Assembly: GCA_937884705.1 (NCBI GenBank) | Contig: CAKZYL010000281.1 | Location: 1-36,417, forward strand | Reading direction: 5' to 3' | Length of the DNA stretch: 36,417 nucleotides | Source: an uncultured Roseovarius sp. | GTDB lineage: Bacteria > Pseudomonadota > Alphaproteobacteria > Rhodobacterales > Rhodobacteraceae | The notes under the pieces: generated by a model | The model's input: only the letters and a program-made list of their open reading frames with translations | What the model was told of the DNA's origin: nothing | Database searches by the model: none | Shown: positions 1-9,438 of the stretch, piece after piece | Position numbering within the stretch: position 1 is the stretch's first letter | Layout of the letters: each line of letters starts with the position of its first letter | Made by a program: the position numbers and the translations under genes

Positions 1-59
1 AGGCGGGGCACACCACCGGAAGACCCGCATCCAAGGATGGTAAACCGTGTCTCCGCCAT
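1..59 (-). CDS. MBL-fold metallo-hydrolase (PhnP-like), N-terminal fragment cut by window edge
   Basis: Reverse complement of 1-59 reads MAETRFTILGCGSSGGVPR, a typical start of this family; its ATG overlaps the TatD stop (TAATG). Confidence 0.6.
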   Translation of the reverse strand, partial: MAETRFTILGCGSSGGVPR

Positions 60-853
60 TATGCGGCAGCCTTCAGACGGGCTTTGGCAAACAAGCGGTC
101 AAAATTGGCCTCGCACTGTGCGGCAAACTCTGGCCATTCCATCCCAAACACCTCGGCCCCAACTTGTGCGGTGTGCACGACATAGGCCGGCTCGTTGCGT
201 TTGCCACGATAGGGCGGCGGGGCCAGATACGGCGCGTCCGTTTCCACCAAAATACGATCGACGGACGCGGCTGCGAAGATCTCACGCAGCTCAGAGGACT
301 TGGGAAAAGCGGCAATACCGGACATCGACAGATAAAACCCACACTCGAGTGCCGCCCGGGCCAACGCTGCCCCGGAGGAAAAGCAATGCATCACGCAGGA
401 GTAAGGTCTCACCTGATACTCTTCGGTCAAAATTCGGGCCATATCGTCATCAGCAGCCCGCGCATGAATGATCAGAGGCAGGCCCGTCTGTCGCGCCGCT
501 TCAATGTGCACCCGCAGGCTGTCTTGCTGCGCGACTGCGCTTTCAGACGTGTAATGGTAATCGAGGCCCGTCTCGCCAATGCCCACAAATTTCGGATGTG
601 CCGCCAGTGTGACCAGCTCTTCAACCGACGCCATCGGCTCTTCCGCGACACTCATAGGATGCGTGCCAGCGGCATAAAAAACCGGCGCATATCGTTCCGC
701 CAATGCACGCACCTGCGGCTCCAGTCTGAGCTTGGTGCAAATCGTCACCATCCGCGTCACGCCCGCCGCTACGGCGCGCTCCACCACCTCGTCCAGCTCC
801 GGGGCGAAGGTATCAAAATCCAGGTGGCAATGACTGTCGGTGATCTCGACCAA
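59..853 (-). CDS. TatD family metal-dependent hydrolase
   Basis: MVEITDSHCHLDFD N-terminus, GETGLDYHY and VETDAPYLAP motifs typical of TatD. Confidence 0.95.
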   Translation of the reverse strand: MVEITDSHCHLDFDTFAPELDEVVERAVAAGVTRMVTICTKLRLEPQVRALAERYAPVFYAAGTHPMSVAEEPMASVEELVTLAAHPKFVGIGETGLDYHYTSESAVAQQDSLRVHIEAARQTGLPLIIHARAADDDMARILTEEYQVRPYSCVMHCFSSGAALARAALECGFYLSMSGIAAFPKSSELREIFAAASVDRILVETDAPYLAPPPYRGKRNEPAYVVHTAQVGAEVFGMEWPEFAAQCEANFDRLFAKARLKAAA

Positions 854-866
854 GAGCTCGTAAACC

Positions 867-1976
867 TCAGGCTTTGGCGCAGGATTGCAGCTTCAGGACC
901 GTATCCAGCACTAGCGCGGCGGGGTCAAGGTTCACCGCTCGTCCATGTCGGGCGCGCGCACCGATATCCTGCGCCAGTTGCGCCCAGTCACGCGCTTTGG
1001 CCGGTGTCGGCGCGAGAGCTTGAAAGGCCGCGCCCTCCCCTGTCACGGCATCCTTCGGCACCAGTCCAGACGCCCCAGATCGCGCCATTCGGGAAAGCAT
1101 CAGATCCGTCAGAGAAAAGAAGAGATCAAGCCGCTCTTCCGCGCCACGGGCGGCCATCTGCGTGCTGAGCTTGCCGGCGCGCGCACGGTCGAGGGACGGC
1201 AAAGTTCCCATGATATCAATAAGATCACGATAAAGCGCCAATCCATCAAGGCCAATGAGGCGCACCGCTTCGCCCACCGACCCGCCAGAGAGCTCTGTCA
1301 CTGACGGCGCATCCGGCCCTGCGTCAACCCCCGCTTGGATCAAAGCCTGCCCCATGTCCTCTGCGCCGAGCTCGGACAAGCGCAAATCCCGACAGCGCGA
1401 TCGGATCGTCGGCAAGAGGCGCGCAGGCTGGTGGGTGATAAGCAAAAACGTCGTGCGTTCTGGCGGTTCCTCCAGCATTTTAAGAAGTGCGTTGGCCGCT
1501 TGCGGGTTCATCTCATCCGCACTGTCTATGAGCACCACACGTCGCCCGCCATCCGTGCGTGACATCTGCAGGAACCGGTTCAGGTCACGCACATTTTCAG
1601 CCACGATATCATTGCGCAAACGCCCCGTTGTTTCATTCACGCGCCGGATGATGTGGAAAAAGCCGGGCTCCGCACCGGCAATCAGCCGCCGCGCCACCGG
1701 ATGCTCTAGCGATACATCAAGCGTGTCAGGCGGTACAGGCTCTCCAAAGAGGCCGCCATCCTCATCCGGCGTGGCCAGCAAGAACCGCGCGATCCGCCAG
1801 CCAAGCGTGGCTTTGCCAACACCGCGCAAGCCAGAAATCAACCACGCGTGATGCAGACGTTTGGCATTGAACGCGTCCAGAAAGGTCGCCTCAGCCTCGC
1901 TTTGCCCAAAGAGCACTGCCGCATCACGGGGATGCGGCGCGCCGGGCACGCGATCGGGTTCTGGCGTTTCGCTCAT
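867..1976 (-). CDS. holB: DNA polymerase III subunit delta'
   Basis: HHAWLISGLRGVGKATLGWRIARFLL P-loop, NALLKMLEEPPERTTFLLITHQPARLLPTIRSRCR; sits between tmk and tatD. Confidence 0.95.
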   Translation of the reverse strand: MSETPEPDRVPGAPHPRDAAVLFGQSEAEATFLDAFNAKRLHHAWLISGLRGVGKATLGWRIARFLLATPDEDGGLFGEPVPPDTLDVSLEHPVARRLIAGAEPGFFHIIRRVNETTGRLRNDIVAENVRDLNRFLQMSRTDGGRRVVLIDSADEMNPQAANALLKMLEEPPERTTFLLITHQPARLLPTIRSRCRDLRLSELGAEDMGQALIQAGVDAGPDAPSVTELSGGSVGEAVRLIGLDGLALYRDLIDIMGTLPSLDRARAGKLSTQMAARGAEERLDLFFSLTDLMLSRMARSGASGLVPKDAVTGEGAAFQALAPTPAKARDWAQLAQDIGARARHGRAVNLDPAALVLDTVLKLQSCAKA

Positions 1977-2584
1977 GTCAGGCGAGAGGTTACGATGCTC
2001 TCGATCTCTCGTGCAACGGTGTCTTCCGTGCGCGCGCCGTCAACCACGACATACCGCTTCGGAGCAGCCTGGGCCAAATCCAGAAAGCCCGCCCGCATCT
2101 GTGCCTGCAGATCGGCGCCGAACTGTTCAAATCGTTCCTCAGTACCGTGCCGCCCCAAGGCGCGCGCCAGCCCAACCTCTGGATCCATATCCACCAAGAC
2201 TGTCAGATCCGGCTCTCGCACGATCATAAGGTCATGCAGCATATCAACCTTTTGACGCATATCAGGGCCACGCAAACCCTGATAGACGCGCGTGCTGTCG
2301 GCAAAGCGATCGCAGATCACACTCTGTCCGGCGTCCAGCGCGGGCAGGATCAAACGCTCTAGGTGATCCCGTCGCGCCGCCGTAAAGAGCAGCAGCTCTG
2401 TTTCAGGTGACCACCGTTCGGGGTCTCCTTCCAGAACCAATTTGCGGATTTCCTCGGCACCAGGACTGCCACCTGGCTCTCGCGTCAGAACAACCTCATG
2501 CCCCTTCTCGCGCAGCGCATCTGCCAAACGACGCGCTTGTGTCGACTTGCCAGATCCATCAATGCCTTCGAAAGAGATAAACAC
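1973..2584 (-). CDS. tmk: Thymidylate kinase
   Basis: MFISFEGIDGSGKSTQARRLADAL, LTREPGGSPGAEEIR, CDRFADSTRVYQG. Confidence 0.96.
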   Translation of the reverse strand: MFISFEGIDGSGKSTQARRLADALREKGHEVVLTREPGGSPGAEEIRKLVLEGDPERWSPETELLLFTAARRDHLERLILPALDAGQSVICDRFADSTRVYQGLRGPDMRQKVDMLHDLMIVREPDLTVLVDMDPEVGLARALGRHGTEERFEQFGADLQAQMRAGFLDLAQAAPKRYVVVDGARTEDTVAREIESIVTSRLT

Positions 2585-2601
2585 GCCCGGCGTGACCCAT
2601 C

Positions 2602-3780
2602 TTAGCCTTCAGATGCCAAATCGGCATCCGGGCCGGCCTGCAACCGCGCCAGCAGGACCATTGATACGGTCTTTAGCCGGATCATGAAGCCGCCGGTGGG
2701 CACGTCTTCTGCGGCATAAAGCGGGATCTCCAGTTCGGGCAAACCTTCGGGTGTGATCACCAGCTTGGCCAACTCGTCCCCTTTCAAGACCGGCGCGTGA
2801 ATAGGACCGTCATATATGATCTCAGCGGCCACTTCATCAGACGACAAGATCGGCAGCAGGGTTGTGACATTCTCCATCGCTTCAAGCGCGACAGTATCCG
2901 TCCGCCCCATCCAGACATCCGCCTCAGCCACTTTGGTGCCCTTTTTTATGACGGATTTTTCGACGAACTGGCGGAAAGCCCAGCTTAGGATGGCCTCAGA
3001 CTCAATCGCTCTCTGGCGCGCTGTATCAAGGCCGTTGACAACAAACACAACCCGGCGATCGCCCTGCTTGGCCGAGCCCACAAGACCGTAACCCGCGCGC
3101 TGCGTATGACCTGTCTTCAAACCATCCGCGCCAATATTGAGACGCAGAAGCGGGTTCCGGTTCTGCGTGTTTTGCGGCGCGCGACCGTCAAACTCAAACT
3201 CCGTTTCGGCGAACATCGGATAGTATTCTGGGAAATCCTCAATGATGCGCCGTGCCAAAAGTGCCAGGTCGCGTGAACTCATCACATGTCCTGTCGCAGG
3301 CCACCCGCTTGAGTTCTTGAAGACCGAGTTTGTCATGCCCATTTGTTGCGCGCGTTGGGTCATGTATTGCGCAAATCCTGCTTCCGTTCCATCCGGGCTC
3401 AGGGCCTCAGCCAGAACCACACAGGCATCATTGCCGCTGAGCACGATGATCCCGCGCAGCAGATCTTCCACGCTGACCCGATCCGTTGTGTCCAGAAACA
3501 TGGTCGAGCCGCCAAAGCTCATGGCGTGTTCGGAAACGGGCAGTTTTTCTTCCAGCGTCAGCCGTCCGTCGCGGATCGCCTCAAACGTCACATAAAGCGT
3601 CATCAGCTTGGACATCGACGCAGGCGGTTGCGGTTCGTCCGCGTTTTTATTGAGCAGAATGGTCCCGGTCGACGTATCGATCACAATCGCGCCTCGGGCT
3701 TGCGTTTCGAACGCGTGTGCGGGCACCAAGAATACGGCCATCGAAAGAACAATCGCCAAGGGTGTAAGACTACGCAGCAT
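2602..3780 (-). CDS. D-alanyl-D-alanine carboxypeptidase (DacA/DacC-type PBP)
   Basis: PPASMSKLMTLYV (SxxK), SGNDACV (SxN), LKTGHTQRAGYGLVGS (KTG). Confidence 0.95.
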   Translation of the reverse strand: MLRSLTPLAIVLSMAVFLVPAHAFETQARGAIVIDTSTGTILLNKNADEPQPPASMSKLMTLYVTFEAIRDGRLTLEEKLPVSEHAMSFGGSTMFLDTTDRVSVEDLLRGIIVLSGNDACVVLAEALSPDGTEAGFAQYMTQRAQQMGMTNSVFKNSSGWPATGHVMSSRDLALLARRIIEDFPEYYPMFAETEFEFDGRAPQNTQNRNPLLRLNIGADGLKTGHTQRAGYGLVGSAKQGDRRVVFVVNGLDTARQRAIESEAILSWAFRQFVEKSVIKKGTKVAEADVWMGRTDTVALEAMENVTTLLPILSSDEVAAEIIYDGPIHAPVLKGDELAKLVITPEGLPELEIPLYAAEDVPTGGFMIRLKTVSMVLLARLQAGPDADLASEG

Positions 3781-3791
3781 GAATGATCCGG

Positions 3792-4730
3792 TCAGTTTGT
3801 GACAGCATAGGCGTCTTCAAAGCCCATGCCTTTGGCGCGTTTCAAAAGGTCTGCTCGTTCTGAAGACGTGTTGGCCGGCCCCACGATCACCCGCCAGAAT
3901 GGCTTCCCGCTGGCCTCTTGTTCAAAGACAGTCGGTGCCATGCCGTTCTGCTGCATCGCTGTTGCAGTGTTTCTCGCGTTTTGCTCGACGCTGAAGATGC
4001 CGATTTGGATGAATGGTTTGGAAAGCGTTGACGCCGTGCGCACGGGCTCCTCCGCGGCCGGCTCTTCGCGTACGGGCACCCCGGCCTCGATCTGGTTTGC
4101 GGCAGTTGCGGCGTCCCATACGTCCGCGGATACGGAACCGGGCGTGGCCTCAACCTCTTCGATCGCGGCTGCGGCCCCGGCCACCGGATCAAGCGCTTGC
4201 GTTTCAACCAAACTGGCGGATGCCAGGTCTTCCGCGGGTGCGTCGACCGGCTCTTGCGTTGGCGCCTCTTCGCGCCGCAGTGCTGTGACATTCAACTGAG
4301 ACGGCGACCCGGCCAGCATGCCCAAAGTCTCCGCTGCATCCGAGGACACCTGAATGCTCGGGCCCGGGGTTTGCCGCTCGCGTTTGAATAAGGCCCCGAT
4401 GACGAATTTCGAATTGGCCGTGTTGCGGATGATCACGCGCTCTGGCTCTGTCACATCGGGGTGCGCCACCCAAACCCCCCCCAGAGAGGGGCGCCCGTCC
4501 CAAAGACCGCTTTCGGTCAATTGAAACACATCGGGGGCCTCTACGTCACGCTCCACCAGTTTGGTGGTGGTCGTGCGTGCCGAAACTTCCTGACTTTCAT
4601 CCGATGGCTGCGTCTTTAAGAAGTCGAATGCACCGACGCCTTCCGCGCATCCCGTCAAAAGAAGAACCGCGGCCATAGGCAAAAGAGAACCGTAGCCGAA
4701 CTGCCCCTTGCTCGTCGTTAATTTCACCAT
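3792..4730 (-). CDS. SPOR-domain lipoprotein-like protein
   Basis: Lipobox-like LLLTGCAEG; C-terminal SPOR repeat FIQIGIFSVEQNARNTATAMQQNGMAPTVFEQEASGKPFWRVIVGP. Confidence 0.85.
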   Translation of the reverse strand: MVKLTTSKGQFGYGSLLPMAAVLLLTGCAEGVGAFDFLKTQPSDESQEVSARTTTTKLVERDVEAPDVFQLTESGLWDGRPSLGGVWVAHPDVTEPERVIIRNTANSKFVIGALFKRERQTPGPSIQVSSDAAETLGMLAGSPSQLNVTALRREEAPTQEPVDAPAEDLASASLVETQALDPVAGAAAAIEEVEATPGSVSADVWDAATAANQIEAGVPVREEPAAEEPVRTASTLSKPFIQIGIFSVEQNARNTATAMQQNGMAPTVFEQEASGKPFWRVIVGPANTSSERADLLKRAKGMGFEDAYAVTN

Positions 4731-4957
4731 ATCGTTCCTCTTGCCTGTAACGTCGCGCTGGTTCGCGCCAGGTGCCGGTTAACCCAGCTTTCATTGTCGC
4801 CCACGCCCCTTTTTATGGGGCTTATGTGTGCATATTACCCTGAGTTTATCCTTATGAAAAGGTTGCAACTCGCCCCGGGCGCAAATCCTTGCTGAATATT
4901 GGTCTCTTTCAGAATCAAATCGCAACCATTATGCGTGAATTTCCAAAGACCAGGCCC

Positions 4958-5047
4958 GGAGGAGTGGCAGAGTGGTCGAATGCACTGGTCTTGAAAACCA
5001 GCGAGGGTGAAAGTCCTCCGTGGGTTCGAATCCCACCTCCTCCGCCA
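4958..5047 (+). tRNA. tRNA-Ser(UGA)
   Basis: GGAGGAG/CTCCTCC acceptor stem, anticodon arm CTGGT-CTTGAAA-ACCAG, class II variable arm, T-arm GTGGGTTCGAATCCCAC, encoded CCA. Confidence 0.96.
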
Positions 5048-5059
5048 CTTGTACCTCAT

Positions 5060-5302
5060 GGTCAAAAAAACCTGCTAAGGCCTTGACGCTTATCGAGGTC
5101 TTTGCGGTTCGAACACACTCTTTTCGGCAGTAGGTCAGACGGTCGGCAAAGACCAGCTTTAGGACTGCTCTTTTGTCCTCTATCCGATCAGAAGTCCAAA
5201 GATTCCAAGGGTTTGCTTAAAAATCAAAAGCGGTTCGAAACGCGTCTGCAAAAGGAACGTTCGATTTGCCAATTTGGGACAGTTGCCCGGTCAAAAAAAC
5301 CT
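5060..5302 (+). repeat. Short direct repeats downstream of tRNA-Ser
   Basis: GGTCAAAAAAACCT at 5060-5073 and 5289-5302; GCGGTTCGAA at 5104-5113 and 5230-5239. Confidence 0.6.
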
Positions 5303-5503
5303 TCTGCGCTTTCATATCGTTAAGGCGTGTCTCAAACGCCGTACGGATACAGGCCCAGAAGGCAAGGCGGTACGAATACGTCTAGGCCAAAAACCAGTTG
5401 GCAACTCTCTTCTATGCTGGCTCAAAAACTGTCCTACTGAAACCGGCACGACTAAAGAACTTCTTAAAGCAATTCGCCTCGATGATAGATCTTTCGAGTT
5501 TGA

Positions 5504-6862
5504 CTACTCTCGATTGTATTTGATGTCCAAAACGTCCCCTGGTTCCATCCGGACATCGGGCGCCACTTTTTCACCTAACTCATTTGTATCAGCCGAATAA
5601 AGATAAAAGACAAATTCGCCGGCTACGTTTGTCTCATCAATAAACCCAAGTAACTCCCGTAGTTCCAGTTCACGCGCAGCGATCAAAGAACTGAGATCCT
5701 CAACCTCAAGCTCCAACCTCTCTATTTGCTCTAGCAGGCTGAGTTTGGACTTTTGTGATTGCAAGTTGTCCTGAACACTGATGCGAGCGGATTCAATCTG
5801 GACCCGAGCTAGGTCGTCTTCCGTCTCAAAAGCTCTCACGTTGGCCGTAGAAAGGGCGCGCTCGGCCTCATTTCTTCTATCTTCAACCATTAGGCCGCGA
5901 TCAGTAAGAGCTCGGTTTCGCGCAACTCTTTCCTGATTGAGCAACACAAGAGTTTCTTCTTCCTTTCTGCGCTCACCTAGTGTCTCAAGGCGGTCTATGA
6001 GCAGCGATTGAACCTGTCGATTTGCGGTTCGCTCTTCTTCAAGAAGAGCATCTCGAGAGCTTTGTAGATCGGCAATAACCAACGAAAGTTGTGATTGTTG
6101 GCCTGTTTTATCTTCTATCGGCGATTCTGGATTGGGTTCGAGACGACTATTCAACACGCGTAAAATGTTTTGTCGGGTTTGGATTTGGGATCGAGCCTGT
6201 TCAATGGTTGCCAAGACTGTGGCTTTGCGCTGTTGAATGAAATCGGTATCGTTAACCCGTATAATGCCCCCAGATGCTGCTATAGCTTGGCGCACCGTCA
6301 AACCGGGTGAAAACCGAAGGCTGCCCGGCGTTTCTACTGCGCCTTGTACAAAAACGGGGCGATACTCTGCGATGTCTAAGGACAATTCAGCGGGTCTAAG
6401 TTTCAGCCAGAACTCCGATCCGTCGGGTGTGACCTGCCGAATAGTGGTCAGATCTTCTCTGGCAAAGATCTCTTCCTCTAGAGATGCAAGTGTCTTACCA
6501 ACCGCTTCGAACCGCCCAAAATAAGGCAAGACGATGGTTCCATCCGAACCAACCATAACCTCCTTATCCATCGCTGCAGGCCCATTGATCGAGATTTGGA
6601 TAGCGTCGCCATAAGTAAGCGTGTAGGCGTCTTCGGCTTGCAATTGATCCGCCACGGTAACGCCCAAGACAGTCAGCGTGAGGAAAGCGACAGATCGAAA
6701 AAACTGAATGACAGGAAAGCGTCCGTACTTGGGTTTTGCTGAAGAATTCGAAGAACACGGTCTACCATTTGGCGATTTTATCTCAATTTGTCGAAATTGC
6801 TTGCGCCGCACTATCTCGGACGTGCAGCCCTCTTGGTCGACAAAGGCAACGCTGACTTGCAT
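5504..6862 (-). CDS. Polysaccharide export protein, ExoF/Wza-like with periplasmic coiled coil and C-terminal SLBB-like end
   Basis: YTLTYGDAIQISINGPAAMDKEVMVGSDGTIVLPYFGRFEAVGKTLASLEEEI, PVFVQGAVETPGSLRFSPGLTVRQAIAASGG, long heptad region, PDVRMEPGDVLDIKY. Start uncertain: about 50 residues precede the signal-like hydrophobic stretch. Confidence 0.85.
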   Translation of the reverse strand: MQVSVAFVDQEGCTSEIVRRKQFRQIEIKSPNGRPCSSNSSAKPKYGRFPVIQFFRSVAFLTLTVLGVTVADQLQAEDAYTLTYGDAIQISINGPAAMDKEVMVGSDGTIVLPYFGRFEAVGKTLASLEEEIFAREDLTTIRQVTPDGSEFWLKLRPAELSLDIAEYRPVFVQGAVETPGSLRFSPGLTVRQAIAASGGIIRVNDTDFIQQRKATVLATIEQARSQIQTRQNILRVLNSRLEPNPESPIEDKTGQQSQLSLVIADLQSSRDALLEEERTANRQVQSLLIDRLETLGERRKEEETLVLLNQERVARNRALTDRGLMVEDRRNEAERALSTANVRAFETEDDLARVQIESARISVQDNLQSQKSKLSLLEQIERLELEVEDLSSLIAARELELRELLGFIDETNVAGEFVFYLYSADTNELGEKVAPDVRMEPGDVLDIKYNRE

Positions 6863-7387
6863 GATCTTACTCCTGGCTCAACAGTGTTGAACAGCTAATC
6901 GTTTTACCTAGAGCCAACAGCACCTGGCTCTTAGATTTCGCGAATTGCGAACTCGCGCCTTTTCCACGGCCATCAAATTCGTAGTCATAGCGCGCTTTGG
7001 GTCTTGGGTCCGACCCAGTGGGTGGCAGAAATCAAACAGCCCTGCTCTGAGATGGCCAGTCCGAAGCGTCCGTTCAGTTGAATAATTGTCAAAGATTCCG
7101 GCAACACGCGCGGCGCTAGATTATTTTTTGAGCGCCAGTGAGCAGCAGGTGCAAAATCGCGAGTTTTTTCGCTGATAGTTATAGAAAGGTTAAAGCTCGT
7201 CACTAACGTTCATAGCACGGGCTGTGATCCCACCCTCACCGCGTACTTGTAAAACGTGATCTAGCTGCTTTGAGATCACCGATGCTTTTCTTGCGAAGAG
7301 ACGAGGGAACAGGATTTTGACCAGCCAAGGTTAACACTGAGTTTTTGAGCAACTTTTCGTTGCAACCATAAATCCGTGGGGGGTTTC
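6863..7387. promoter_or_regulatory. Divergent intergenic region between ExoF-like and ExoY-like genes, with inverted repeats
   Basis: Inverted repeats read directly: GTGATCT(7256-7262)-N10-AGATCAC(7273-7279); TGGGTC(7005-7010)-c-GACCCA(7012-7017); AGAGCCA(6910-6916)-N8-TGGCTCT(6925-6931). Confidence 0.45.
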
Positions 7388-8062
7388 ATGTCATTACAGG
7401 ACGTGAGCAGATCTAGTTTTGTCGAGCAACAACGAGAAGTCTTCGGCTTCACCCGTTTAAATTACCGCTTGAAATACAAACGCTTATTTGACCTCGGGCT
7501 AACTATTGCGGCTATGCCAATTTTAGTGCCAGTCATTTTTACGCTCGCAGTGCTTGTCAGTCTGGACGGGGGCAACCCGTTTTACGTTCAGAAGCGCGTC
7601 GGTCTTTACGGGCGCGTGTTTCGGCTTGTTAAACTCAGAACAATGGTGGTGAACGCTGACCAAGTTCTCACTAAACAGATTCGCGAAAACCCCAAAATAG
7701 CCGAGGAATGGCATACCAACCAAAAGATCGAAAATGACACGAGAATAACCCGGATCGGACGGCTACTGCGCGCGACGTCGCTCGATGAATTGCCGCAATT
7801 TTGGAATGTGCTGCGCGGAGACATGTCAATCGTAGGTCCGCGCCCGATGATTGTTGCTCAAAGACGGCTTTATGAAGGTAGTGCGTATTTCCAATTGAAA
7901 CCTGGGATCACTGGCAACTGGCAAGTGTCTTGTCGCAGTGAAAGCAGTTTCGCCCAGAGGGCGGACTATGACCTCGCATATCGCGAGAACTACTCGTTCC
8001 TTATTGATTTGCAGATCGTTCTGAAGACGGTGCTTGTGGTGCTTAGGTGCACCGGGCGCTGA
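7388..8062 (+). CDS. Undecaprenyl-phosphate sugar phosphotransferase (ExoY/WcaJ-type, single TM)
   Basis: KRLFDLGLTIAAMPILVPVI, PFYVQKRVGLYGRVFRLVKLRTM, ATSLDELPQFWNVLRGDMSIVGPRPM, KPGITGNWQVS. Confidence 0.95.
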   Translation: MSLQDVSRSSFVEQQREVFGFTRLNYRLKYKRLFDLGLTIAAMPILVPVIFTLAVLVSLDGGNPFYVQKRVGLYGRVFRLVKLRTMVVNADQVLTKQIRENPKIAEEWHTNQKIENDTRITRIGRLLRATSLDELPQFWNVLRGDMSIVGPRPMIVAQRRLYEGSAYFQLKPGITGNWQVSCRSESSFAQRADYDLAYRENYSFLIDLQIVLKTVLVVLRCTGR

Positions 8063-8113
8063 AGAGACTTAACCCCTCATTTCTCCTCCTCTCAATGCTT
8101 TGAAAGCGAACCG

Positions 8114-9406
8114 ATGAACGAAATTTCACAAAATTACGACCTTGATCTAGCGGCTCTACCTGTCTCACTTGAGGGTAAGCGCATAGCGATCGTTCATGAT
8201 CAATTGTACACGATCGGTGGTGCCGAAAAGGTGCTCAAAACGATTTGCGACCTGTTTCCCGACGCGGATGTTTTTGCTTTGTTTAGCACGCTCAACGATC
8301 AGGAACGTCAGCATCTCATGGGCAACCGGATGCCAAAGACAACGTTTTTACAAAAGGCACCTTTTGTAAAAAAACTTCGTAAGCTCTACTTCGCGATGAT
8401 GCCTCTGGCGATCGAACAGCTGGACCTGTCTAAATATGACGTCGTCCTGTCTAGCTCGTACTTGGTGGCAAAAGGTATTCTATCGCATCCCACGCAGACG
8501 CATATCTGTTACATGCATTCGCCGATGCGTTATGCTTGGGACCACCAAACATCATACATCCAGAGTATGCGTAGTTTTTTCGGTCTACGCAGGTTTTTTG
8601 CCAGACTACTGCTGCACTACATGCGCGGTTGGGACGTTCGAAGCAACAACGGTATTGACGTCTTGATTGTCAATTCTCGCTTTATCGCGAAAAGAGTGTC
8701 TAAAGCATATCGCAGGCAAAGTTTCGTTCTGCATCCGCCCGTGGATCTTTCAGAATTTACGGTAAAGGAAGATGTACAGCGCGAGCCAGACCTTTTCGTG
8801 ACGATGTCGCGCATAACAGAAGGGAAACGGATTGATCTGCTTGTCGACGCATTTCGACAACTGCCTCAGTGTCGCCTCGAGATCATAGGCGATGGACCTT
8901 TGTTAAATCATGTTGCTAGAAACGCGCCGAAGAATGTCACGTTTTACGGCCGCTTAGAGACGACGCAGGCCGTTGAGAAAATCAGAAAAGCGTCTGGTTT
9001 TGTTTATGCAGCGGAAGAGGACTTTGGCATTGCCCCGGTAGAGGCGCAAGCTTGTGGTACGCCCGTAATCGCGCTAGGGCGCGGAGGCACCCTTGAGACA
9101 GTGGTTGGTTCTGAAAGTCCAGATGACATTGCACCCACCGGGACGTTTTTTAAGGAACAGTCACCGACAGAAATTGCTCAAGCCGTCAAAAGGTTTCAAG
9201 ATCTGCGAGGTAAGTTTTCCTCAGCGGCGTGCAGAGAAAATGCTGAGCAGTTCGCCTCGCCTTTGTTCGTAAAAAGATTGATCGAGATGATCGATATCTC
9301 CGTGAAAGGTGTCGATTTCAGTACGGCTGGGCTTCCAAACATGGAACGGCAACCTGAGTGGCACGTGTCGCAGAGTACCTCTAAACAAATAGCGTATCAT
9401 TCGTAA
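8114..9406 (+). CDS. Glycosyltransferase family 4
   Basis: KRIAIVHDQLYTIGGAEKVLKTI; YAAEEDFGIAPVEAQACGTPVIALGRGGTLETV (EX7E). Confidence 0.93.
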   Translation: MNEISQNYDLDLAALPVSLEGKRIAIVHDQLYTIGGAEKVLKTICDLFPDADVFALFSTLNDQERQHLMGNRMPKTTFLQKAPFVKKLRKLYFAMMPLAIEQLDLSKYDVVLSSSYLVAKGILSHPTQTHICYMHSPMRYAWDHQTSYIQSMRSFFGLRRFFARLLLHYMRGWDVRSNNGIDVLIVNSRFIAKRVSKAYRRQSFVLHPPVDLSEFTVKEDVQREPDLFVTMSRITEGKRIDLLVDAFRQLPQCRLEIIGDGPLLNHVARNAPKNVTFYGRLETTQAVEKIRKASGFVYAAEEDFGIAPVEAQACGTPVIALGRGGTLETVVGSESPDDIAPTGTFFKEQSPTEIAQAVKRFQDLRGKFSSAACRENAEQFASPLFVKRLIEMIDISVKGVDFSTAGLPNMERQPEWHVSQSTSKQIAYHS

Positions 9407-9438
9407 ATCTAACTGAAATTGTTTAAGCTAGCTTAGTT

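Noticed and set aside
47-1168. 373-aa plus-strand ORF opposite tatD/holB
   Set aside because: Antisense shadow of clear TatD and HolB genes; low-complexity Arg/His/Pro-rich translation.
4805-4821. GCCCC-TTTTTAT-GGGGC as an intrinsic terminator
   Set aside because: Only 5 bp of stem and no U-tract after the stem on either strand.
4835-5086. ORFs 4835..5065 (-, WRRRWDSNPRRTFTLAGFQDQCIRPLCHSS) and 4889..5086 (+, GGVAEWSNALVLKTSEG)
   Set aside because: Both are translations of the tRNA-Ser gene and its complement, a familiar spurious-ORF pattern.
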